From Heliocidaris erythrogramma (lineage: Eukaryota > Echinodermata > Echinoidea > Camarodonta > Echinometridae), in assembly GCA_025617745.1 (NCBI GenBank), contig CM046853.1, positions 18,577,036 to 18,641,035 on the forward strand: a stretch of 64,000 bases of DNA. The letters run 5' to 3'. The notes below the pieces were generated by a model. The model was not told the DNA's origin and did no database searches. It worked only from the letters and a program-made list of their open reading frames with translations. Positions within the stretch are counted from its first letter, which is position 1. Each line of letters starts with the position of its first letter. Positions 55,044-64,000 of the stretch are shown here, piece after piece. A program made the translations under genes and the position numbers.

Positions 55044-56711
55044 TTTTTGAAAACTTTTCCTGCAGAAAATGTTCAGAAGTTACAAGAAGAAGTTACATAA
55101 TTATTTGGGAACCTCACTGCCCAAATAATGGATATTCTGGCATCTCACTTGCTGCTCGAATATGGAGTGTGCTGGTTGCCCGAATATCGGAACTTTGCCG
55201 AAGGGGACACCTTTTGAATGAATATTAACCCATAGACAATGGAAACCGGGTGGCTCCTGTATTAAGCTTGTGAGAGTTAAAGAATTCAGTAGTACTAGTA
55301 GTGTTTTTTGTGAGCGAGCGAAGCGAGCGAGCCAAAAACATGGCCATTTTGTTTTTGTGCATTTTACCCAGGAAATTTTGCAATTGAGCGGTAGTGAAGC
55401 TCGAATTAATGAACGGTTTTCTATTCCCTCACTTCTACAATCGGGAGCAAAACTAACGAAAACCCTATAGCTTGAGAAAGAGTCGAGAAATTCAAAAAGG
55501 CTACTCGAAGTTGAGATTTCTTCCAAAAGTTGAACCTTTGCCATTGCTGTTTTATACACTTTATCCTATATTGAAGGCGCAATATTTAGCAGGAGTCATA
55601 TGAAAATTACATGATATAGCGAGCAAAGAAATCTTTATATTTTCAAATTTTGAACCCTTTAAGCTATTTAAGAACTATATACTGGGGGCGCGAAATTACG
55701 AGATCATGAAAGAAATAATTATGCGAGGGAGCAAAGCGACCGAGCTTTGGAAAACTTTCGCATTTCAAATCTTAAAAAAATAGATTTCTAGTGCATTTAC
55801 CCTGCGTATTTGGGGTGCATTATTCTTAATTTCCCAGTTTTTCTCTTTCTCTCCTTTGCGTTTTTTGCGCCCCCTCCAAGTTCCGCCCGGGCAGGTGTCC
55901 CCCTGCCCCCTAGATACGCCACTGAGCGAAGCGACCGAGCGGGGGGGGGGGGGGGGGGGGGGGGGGGTTACCCCCTCCCACACCAGGGACTTTTTCAAAA
56001 ATCTCTATAAACTTGCATTTTAGAGCATTCCAAAATGGTTTTTAATGAAAAGAAGGAATACACGGATCTACGCCAATGTACGGTGAGAATAACAATGCGA
56101 GCGAACGAATTTTCTTCGATATTTTCTCAATGAAATTATGGCATTTCTTATCTGCTCACTTCTAATCATTAAAGAATGTGATGGTATTTCAAGATCAAAC
56201 ATAATGAGTTTGGATAATTTTTAGTTTTATGTTAATGTATCATTCTTATTTTTTTATCCAAAAATATTGGGGGGGGGGGTGATAATACAGGCCATCCCCC
56301 CACCACGAATTTTCGGGGGATATATACCCCCATCCCCCCGGGATCGACATGGCTGCATTTGCTGTGAACGTAATGTACGGTTTTGTGAATTGTTACCACA
56401 GCTTCCGATTTATAATAGTGCATATCAGTACCTATGGTGCTCAACTGTATGGTAGGTTAATCTTTCGAACATTTGTTTTATTAAACAGCATTATATTATT
56501 CAGGTATATCTAACGTTATGTTGTGGTGTAGATAAGTCTCCGATTAACAGACTGATTAACTGGTCAAGGTTTAAATCTCAACCACAGCACTACTCAGGCC
56601 TGGCACTAACTGTGCTTTGGTTAAGGCCCGGTCACACCGCCAGAACTTTGTTGGAGCGTTCCTTGAACGGTAGGGAGAGGGGGCCGAATTTCGACAACGC
56701 TCGTCACCGCG
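55044..56711. repeat. Tandem duplication, unit 2 (about 1668 bp)
   Basis: The second copy of 53376-55043. The MITE that is cut in unit 1 is complete here, so the duplication happened after that MITE had inserted. It keeps CATTCTTTAATGATTAG (inverse near 56160-56177), the unoccupied target of the TTAA element at 23006; unit 1 lacks four of these bases. Confidence 0.88.
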
Positions 56712-57328
56712 CACAAAATGGGGAAAAATCGAAAACACGGGCGTTGCCTTAGAGGTGCACCGCTGAAGCCGGCGTTGCTTTAGCGTTGGTTTAACGGTAG
56801 CGAGCGGTAGCGAGCGTTGGTCCCGCTCCGACACCTCCATACCAACTCCAAACCAAAGTTCATCACCGCAATGGATCGCTGCTTCAACGCCCGACACCGT
56901 TCCAGCGATCCCGTGTCCGCTCGTAAAACGCTTACAACCGCTCCACCAAAGTTTGTGCAACGTTTAATCACCGCCCGGGCAAAGCTGGCGAAGCAGCGGT
57001 GGTCCAGCGTTCAAGATTTCTGCGTTGGCCTAGCGGACCCAAGCGTCCACGAACTTGCGTCTAGCGGTGCCAAACTTTGACTGGGCGTTGTGAGCGGTGG
57101 TGAACTTTGCCGAGCGGAAAATTGCCCGCTCCTCACCGCTCGCAATATTTTGTGCAGCTCAAAACTTTCGGAGCGTAGGAGGGACCATCAGCGGTGGCCG
57201 AGCGTATACGGCGTTGCCTTAACGGAGGCCAACTTCTGTTAAACGGTGGTGAACGGTTACGAGCGGGATGAATTTTTTTCACCGCTCCAGGAACGCTCCA
57301 GCAAAGTTCTGGCGGTGTGACCGGGCCT
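56624..57328. mobile_element. Harbinger-like MITE, AGGCCCGG family, copy 3
   Basis: A 705-bp element with ends AGGCCCGG and CCGGGCCT flanked by TTA at 56621-56623 and 57329-57331. It is almost identical to the copy at 41764-42472, differing by a few single-base indels, so the family moved recently. Confidence 0.88.
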
Positions 57329-57662
57329 TTAGACACTAATCTGCGGAGAGCGGCAACATTCATATGTGAATGGATGTTTTGTGCAGTGCAAGCATGCATT
57401 ATTACATGACACATACAGTCAAGGAGATCTTAACAAGGAGTTCATGTAACGAGTGCAGCCTTTGGCAGTTTTCTATTATGGTCAACTATAATAGATTCAA
57501 AATAAACTCATAAATAATGTGGATTAGATAAATTTTTGCAGTTGACTCAAAGTTTGTGTTATTCGGTCAGAGCAACATCGTAGGCATGGTATTGAACAAT
57601 GAAAATTTTAGTGATAAGTAATTCCTTTTGTTAAAAGGAAGTAATTATTATATGATCAAGGT

Positions 57663-58162
57663 NNNNNNNNNNNNNNNNNNNNNNNNNNNNNNNNNNNNNN
57701 NNNNNNNNNNNNNNNNNNNNNNNNNNNNNNNNNNNNNNNNNNNNNNNNNNNNNNNNNNNNNNNNNNNNNNNNNNNNNNNNNNNNNNNNNNNNNNNNNNNN
57801 NNNNNNNNNNNNNNNNNNNNNNNNNNNNNNNNNNNNNNNNNNNNNNNNNNNNNNNNNNNNNNNNNNNNNNNNNNNNNNNNNNNNNNNNNNNNNNNNNNNN
57901 NNNNNNNNNNNNNNNNNNNNNNNNNNNNNNNNNNNNNNNNNNNNNNNNNNNNNNNNNNNNNNNNNNNNNNNNNNNNNNNNNNNNNNNNNNNNNNNNNNNN
58001 NNNNNNNNNNNNNNNNNNNNNNNNNNNNNNNNNNNNNNNNNNNNNNNNNNNNNNNNNNNNNNNNNNNNNNNNNNNNNNNNNNNNNNNNNNNNNNNNNNNN
58101 NNNNNNNNNNNNNNNNNNNNNNNNNNNNNNNNNNNNNNNNNNNNNNNNNNNNNNNNNNNNNN
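57663..58162. other. Assembly gap, 500 N
   Basis: Exactly 500 undetermined bases, probably a placeholder length, followed by a G-rich stretch with several G runs (58163-58386). Long open frames across it are artefacts. Confidence 0.98.
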
Positions 58163-58504
58163 GGGGGGGGGGGTGGTGCAGGGGTTATGGGGTCGAGTTT
58201 CCCTCCATACTCCTTTACGAGCCAAAAAACAAAACAAAAAACAAGGTTTCGTTCTAAAAAGGGACGCACAATAAAAAATGGGGGCATAATGCATACTTTT
58301 CACCCAAAGGGGGGGGGGGGGGGGGAGGGTGTCAAAAAAAATTTTTTTCCAGCGCTCCAACATTCTCGGGGGGGGGGGGGGGGGGGTCCAGACTCCCTCC
58401 ATAGCCAAATTATCTGACAAGCAATAAAAAGATACCCGTATTTTAGAGGTCGGCGTTATCGCATTTTCAAACACGCATTTAAATAGATGCCCTGCATGTT
58501 ATGC

Positions 58505-58745
58505 AGACGAACTGATAATTAGACCAAGTGGTGTTTAGACCTATTGGGTTTAGACTAAATGGGTATTAGACCCAAATGGGTTTTAGACGAATTGGCTATA
58601 GACAAAGTGGTGATTACACCAAATGGTTATTAGACCACATGTTGATTAGACGAATCGGTGATGGACCAAGTGTTGTTGGACCGAATGATGTTAGACCATT
58701 TGGCTATTAGACCAGTTTGCATTAGACCAAGTGGCAATTATACCC
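58505..58745. repeat. Minisatellite, ATTAGACCAAATGG-type unit
   Basis: About 11 uneven units of 19-22 bp, each with TTAGACC or TTAGACGAA followed by an ATGG/GTGG/TTGG phrase. It ends at CAATTATACCCC. Confidence 0.8.
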
Positions 58746-59395
58746 CAGCTCAGGCTCCCTTGAAGGTAGAGAGGACCTGAAGAGCCCTTTTACATTATCA
58801 GTCTCCCCTTTTATACTCTGAAGGGTAGGAAACTTTGGCTCTGGTCAACATCAATGAATTAATGGAGTAGAGCATAATGACCACTGCATGACCTTCAACC
58901 TGAGAACTTTATAACCATATATGGCTGCTGTTGAGCCTCTTTTCTGGGAAGGAATGGGCTGATGGAGTCAAAAAAGGAATTAGGGTTATCTGGAGTTTTT
59001 CTGATGTTGACAGTTAAGTATTATTAAATATCTACTGATGTGTTACCAACAGCATATTAAAGGATTCCTACATTTGCAACGTGATATTTGGTCTTCGGTG
59101 GTAACTGTGTCATTACATGCATTTCAATGTGATACATGTTACAGTCTTGTTATTTGTGTTTGTCTTAAACAGCATGCACATTTCAACTGGAACACAGTCA
59201 TCTGAACAGCCATGTATCCATGACAATTTGGATGATCTGACCGATATGTACAATGAAAGATTCATTGTACTATCTTTTACGATGTATCAATAATCATTGG
59301 TAGAGAACTTACTTCAACTTCTTTTGAATTAGTAAAAACACAAAGCAGGTGTTATAAATGGGTACCTAGTAGGATGCGAAAGTTAATGTCGTTTG
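58746..59395 (+). other. No gene seen
   Basis: Sequence downstream of the last visible exon of the minus-strand homeodomain-like gene; it may be intron or 3' flank of that gene. Nothing further recognised. Confidence 0.3.
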
Positions 59396-59419
59396 CTTAA
59401 TAACAATGAGAGCGTCAGT

Positions 59420-59583
59420 ATTGCCCATTGCTGGAATACTCCCCAGGGAGCGGAGACTGTGCATACATTGTGTGCGGGCATGCCAGAATCCGATGACCAG
59501 GGTAATAATATATCTGTAAAACGCTTAGAGACATCACTGAAGTATTAGGCGCTATATAAAACACGGAAATATTAATATTATTA
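59420..59583 (+). repeat. SINE-like 3' tail
   Basis: The end reads AAAACGCTTAGAGACATCAC, then GGCGCTATATAAAACAC and an ATTATTA-like tail. The 'CGCTTAGAGA ... GCGCTATATAAA ... TTATTA' layout is common at the 3' end of tRNA-related SINEs and their partner LINEs. No A/B box was found. Confidence 0.4.
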
Positions 59584-59715
59584 TGTACACAGACACTGTG
59601 ACACACTCACCAAATATCATTATGATTGATATCATCAATGCCTCTCATTCTAAATTACATTTTCAATTAAATACATTTTTACATCCTATTATGATATAAA
59701 AAAATAGTGTCTTAC

Positions 59716-59832
59716 CACTGGATGGTTCAACTTCTTGGACATAAATATGTCATAAAGCCTTTTGCTGCCTTTCCCTCTGATTTTCTTTTGAGTTGACCGA
59801 AATTCTTTCTTTCTCTTATTGTTAATGAAATT
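59716..59832 (-). CDS. Exon: recognition helix and tail of a divergent homeodomain protein
   Basis: On the minus strand the acceptor TTTACACTGCAG leads into 39 codons in phase 0, ending at a GTAAGA donor in phase 0. It begins NFINNKRKKEF and continues with a very basic stretch and YDIFMSKKLNHPV. Joined to the exon at 63753-63883 it gives RQIK-NFINNKRKK, which matches a homeodomain third helix: Asn51, Arg53 and Lys55 are kept, while Trp48 is Phe and Phe49 is Ile. The intron falls at homeodomain site 46/47, a known position. Further exons lie at lower coordinates, not identified. Confidence 0.68.
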
Positions 59833-62800
59833 CTGCAGTGTAAAAGAAGAAACATAAAATTTAATTGCAATTAAGTCTAAATGTGAATAAACTATCTGGG
59901 GCATCCACAGATAATGATTTACAATCATTATACATACACAACAGTTGTTTTCTAAGCACACCAATTTCTGTTTACATGTCATTAACCCAGATTAATTAGG
60001 ATCATAGGCTACAGCTTTTAAAAAGTCAATTTCATTGTGAAGTGATAGCTGTACATGTTCCAAAACATTGAATCCCATGGTCCTAATATACCTTAAATGA
60101 CATTCACATGAAAATTAGTCTTTTTCCTTCTCATAACGATTCAGCCCAAGCTCAGGCACACAGAACTTGACATTAGTAAATAAAGAGAAAAGTAAATATT
60201 GTTTAATCCAATTAACATTTTGATTTAAATTTTCTGTTAATCTGACTCCATATGCTCCTACTAATAGAGAGGATTTCAGACTTATTACTGATATTATAGT
60301 ACTTTGGGAAAATAGCATTTTATATGCAGTATGCAGCATTTTTCCTGATTATGGACACCAGACTTTCCACATAATCTTATAAGTTTAAATAGAAATATAT
60401 TTTGCTCTCTAAATGCATTACTCCAAGCTGCATTTTTCATTTACAACTATAAACTGGAGTGTGTGAGTGTTCACACTCTTTGATGGATACTGCATTGTCT
60501 AGAAATTGAGACTACACACTTCTATCCATCTAGATCCCTCTACCCTCTGGAAAACAGTGGTAAGAGATTATGTAACCACCATGGGCCAGATTATTGACCC
60601 TTTAGCCTTGGGAGTAGGTCTACATGGGAGTAGAGTACACAAGGCATATAAATCAACTCTACACATTTCTCTTTGTAACATCCAGTTGTTCTGTGATAAC
60701 TCCTTTATCTATTAAACAAGGAGGTACTAGGCTTGCCCTACACTCCTTGCATCTACCAAGGAGTTCTGTAATAACTCAATGCATCTACTAACCATGGATC
60801 AGCTATGTACATGTACCATCGGGAAATCCCAGTAAAATTTCCCTGGTACATGTACAATAATAGTTGATGTGTCCATTGATATATCAAACAATGTATGTCT
60901 ATTTGACCACCCCCCCCCCCCCACTCTATTTTCTTTTTATAGCTGTTTCATAGTTTTATTTATGAGAATTTATTAAGTGACTACACTTCAACACTGTAGG
61001 AAAAAAAAAATGTGGTTCTCACTAAATGTTTAGAGAGAATGTTGCATTTTGTTAAGATATGCTTATGAATATAATGGCTCAAACATTTATAATTTCAGTT
61101 ATTAATGATTGAGATAGTAAGAAGTTTAGTTCATTATCAAAATTATATTTTTTGAGAGATGATTTTAGTCTTAGTGTGTAATGATTATCCGAATTATTCA
61201 AAGAAGAGGATTTAGAACTTAAGTCTGAGCAAGAAAATATGGTTGCTTAACAACACGTCCTGTAGAAGATGTCAGCATTCATCTTACTGTAACACTATAG
61301 AATAGCTTGGATGTAGGCGAGTGTCAACTATTAGATCATGACACGACGAAGGAGAGTCCATTAATTCACAACGTGGAAATATAAATGTTACAACATTTAT
61401 TGCAGAATATAAACATCGGAGAAGCAGATGATGATGTACCTTGAACAAATACATGTACACGTATATATATATATATAATATTAGTGATACGAAGAGCTTG
61501 GTAAGAAGACTTGGTACTCCCCTATCAAGGCCCGCATAGGCAGGAGCACAGCACGAAGGAAAGAAGTCCGAAGACTTAAAGGACCCAGACAACATAATTT
61601 CTCAAATATTTATACTATGACTATGAGGGGAAATCACTGACATCCAGGAGTGTGAGAATGAGACATCTCTGTAAATGCATCTATTGCAACTAATTCTATA
61701 GAGGGATTACTCTAAGACTTTTAATGACCAACTAATACAAAGGAAAGGAACCAACAAAGGACAGGTTATGCTGGTAGGTTGTATTCAGCCAGATCAAACC
61801 AAGAGGGGTTATTGTTCTGAGGTGTGCTTACATCAATTAATCCAAAAGGATTATTCTTGGGAATCAATTCGTTTGTATAACTAAAGCTTGGCAATTGGAA
61901 GTATTTCATATTCAACATTCCAAAGCATTTCTAAAACAACATGTATAATTTGACTCTTACATAATACCATGGACCTATAGAGATCAGAATAGTAATTGAT
62001 TCAAAGTGAAAGGAGGCACCCCTATGCCCTTGCACATGCAGGCTACATGTACTGGTGAGATGTTTACATAACTCCAGAACAGCACATTCCATTACTAGTA
62101 GTAGTAACATGCATGTCAAGGGAACTTGTGGATTCATGACAGTCCCTGCACATTTGTGAGGTTAAACCAAGGAGGTACTAGGCAAGCTAAAAAAGATAGT
62201 GCAGTAAAAAGTCATTCAAGAGATGCAGGACTAGCAGTAGTGGTCATTGTTAATTTAAGTTAAAACAGGGAGGTGGAAGAGAGAGCCATTTTGAAATGAA
62301 CTCGTTTGGTTAGTGTATACAGTTTCCTATAGATTGAAAAGGGTTAGGGTTCGAAAGACAAAAGTATATTCATTGTGAATTATTGCATTAAAAGTTATTT
62401 TGATTATAATGGATGTTTATGGTATTAGAATTGATTAGTACATGTAAGTGATAGGAAATAATGTTTTTAGATATAACATTCATACTAAAAGATCTATATA
62501 TCAATAAATCTTGCAGGTTCCTAATGAAATTGAATGAAAAAAAATAGGCCTAACAAGTACTTCAAACGGTTTATTTTGGATTTTGGATAACTGTATCATT
62601 CAAGATTTCATAAGAAGTATAATTCAGACATCACAAACATGTACATGTACATGGTTTAAATTCAAAGAAATATTTTGTAAAAGGAATTCTATAATTCACA
62701 TAAGACATGTATACATTACATATTAGAATGATTCAATTTAAGAAATCATTTAGTTTTTAATTATTTTGTTAGTAACAAATTATGAAAGAAAACACAAGAT

Positions 62801-63752
62801 ACAGTAATAGATTACTTTATATTCTTGCTAACCTTTTTTTTTTTACTTTCTTTAAGATAACTGCAACCCCAGCCCGAGCGGGTGCTACAGAGGGGTCCTT
62901 GCATAAATAGTACAAGCTCCATTATTACAAATTTCTTCATTACATTTAAGTTAAATGCAGTGACATCTGGTTATTAAGGCACACACTTTCAATTATTTAC
63001 TAAATATTTTTTTAATCAAATTGCTTCCGTCGTCATTGACATCCTTTCTGGCTTATTGTTTTTATTAAACCATTTTATACATGTATATGTTTGTCACACA
63101 TAAACAATGAACATAATTACCAGGTAATGCATGGTGCATGTTACACACCGAAGTATGTAACTTTTGTACAGTTCTTTAAATTTTTCAAAGAGCAGTATAA
63201 ATTGTACTCCCATAGATTGTATTTATTGATCTCCTTTGAGACAGCAGGTTATGAGTAAATGTTTGTTTGCTTTGATTTTATTTCTGCATTCTAATTACAA
63301 ATACCATAAAATAAATTTTTACACAAGTTTGACATAAGTAGAAAATCATATATAGCATAATACATAGCATACAAATAAGAATAAGGAATAATAGACCTAT
63401 GTAAATATTTTTTCTCCAATAAACTAGAGAGGTAATCCGGGTGCAGGATACCGCCATCGTGAGCGGTTAGGCTCACATGTACCATGAAGACTGCATGATG
63501 TGTTGCTGATTCAGATACATGTAGGCATTTTAATAAAAAATCAGATTCATCCTTGTTGGTAAAATTGATTTTCTATACAGAAAGCTCACAAAAAAATATG
63601 TTGAATAACAAAATCATGGGTAAATTTCTTCAAATCTCCTTTGAAAATCTAATGCACAAATAAACTGAAAACATCTATGTGAGACATCTATTCAAATTTC
63701 AAAACAGAAAAAGGCTATGGCTCTTGTATGGTTCTTGATACATCAAACTTAC
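59833..63752 (-). other. Intron of the homeodomain-like gene, no exon seen
   Basis: AT-rich intron of 3.9 kb. It has a C run at 60909-60923 and a TA run near 61462. Minus-strand frames at 60115-60339 and 61284-61595 have no splice or domain support. Confidence 0.45.
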
Positions 63753-63883
63753 CTTAATTTGCCTAGGATGCATTTTGGTCACATCCACTGCCTTTTTCAT
63801 TAACCGTTTTGCATTTGCAGTCCTAGTGTTTGTCATACCCTGCTCCCATAGGGTAACAAGGTACTCCCTGATAGAAGAGAGAT
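63753..63883 (-). CDS. Exon: first helices of a divergent homeodomain
   Basis: On the minus strand the acceptor TTTTCTCTAG leads into 43 full codons (phase 1 entry), ending at a perfect GTAAGT donor in phase 0. It reads LSSIREYLVTLWEQGMTNTR, then NAKRLMKKAVDVTKMHPRQIK. The 'EYL..LWE.GMTNT' opening is a pattern I associate with a group of divergent invertebrate and fish homeobox proteins. It joins in phase to 59716-59832. The protein would bind DNA in the nucleus; targets are unknown. Confidence 0.68.
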
Positions 63884-64000
63884 CTAGAGAAAACAAAAAT
63901 ATACAATAAATAGGAAAACAGATGCCTACTGATTTTAGCATCCACTTTAATACATGTACATGTAGATGGTCAGGTAACTCTCTGCTACAATATTTTGTTG

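Noticed and set aside
54097-56444. Paired Pro-rich or Gly-rich frames in repeat R
   Set aside because: Long G runs create them; they occur in both copies of the duplication and in the inverted copy with different lengths.
56571-57414. Arg/Ala-rich frames near 57 kb
   Set aside because: They lie in the Harbinger-like MITE and recur in the 41.8-kb copy with indels that change the frame.
57628-58474. Long open frames on both strands around 57.6-58.5 kb
   Set aside because: They exist only because 500 undetermined bases contain no stop codons.
58505-58745. CRISPR-like array of short repeats
   Set aside because: Units vary in sequence and spacing, there are no distinct spacers of fixed length, and the surrounding DNA is a spliced animal genome. 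It is a minisatellite.
60115-60339. Minus-strand frame of 74 codons as another exon of the homeodomain-like gene
   Set aside because: No acceptor or donor in the needed phase was found, and the exons at 63753 and 59716 already join in phase without it.
61284-61595. Minus-strand frame of 103 codons
   Set aside because: It crosses a TA simple repeat (YIYIYVYMY), has no domain and no splice support; it is taken as intron.

Overview
The window is AT-rich animal DNA with spliced genes, long introns and a dense load of transposons. The mix of elements (TTAA-type T2/Kolobok-like elements, Tc1-like elements, a DIRS-type retroelement, L1/Tx1- and CR1-like LINEs, satellite arrays rich in AGGTCA half-sites) suggests a marine invertebrate deuterostome, most likely a sea urchin or another echinoderm. 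That assignment is inference; no diagnostic host gene was recognised.

Host genes. (1) Positions 501-37827, plus strand: the 3' part of a multi-exon gene for a modular protein. Five related modules are visible (the first only partly). Each ends in a four-cysteine signature, C-x(6,7)-C, about 25-35 residues, then C-x4-C; four also keep an 'LW..'-type motif in their first half. Every between-module intron is phase 1 and each complete module is a multiple of three bases, so the modules are symmetrical 1-1 units like those of shuffled extracellular proteins. I do not recognise the family; it is the best candidate here for something undescribed. (2) 48661-48942, plus strand: a first coding exon with a signal peptide, perhaps the N-terminus of a ZIP4/ZIP12-like zinc transporter. 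(3) 59716-63883, minus strand: two exons that join in frame and encode a divergent homeodomain. A tRNA-Arg-like gene or pseudogene lies at 47540-47611 on the minus strand.

Mobile DNA. Introns of gene 1 hold a shortened Tc1-like element with 200-bp inverted ends (879-1681), foldback elements and MITEs, LINE fragments, a satellite array (14.64-18.33 kb) entered by two TTAA elements (one with a decayed THAP-type reading frame), and finally a 17.5-kb last intron. That intron contains a Tc1-like element with an uninterrupted transposase (26929-28808), a degraded minus-strand L1/Tx1-like LINE, and a near-whole DIRS-like element (29202-35165) set inside that LINE. From 39.9 kb onward come a second AGGTCA-rich array, three Harbinger-like MITE copies (one partial), short minisatellites, a recent 1.67-kb tandem duplication (53.38-56.71 kb) and a 500-base assembly gap (57663-58162).

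Several insertions can be dated relative to each other, because one copy of a repeat is occupied while another copy in the same window preserves the empty target site. Exon limits below come from splice consensus, phase continuity and module alignment by eye; no database search was possible.
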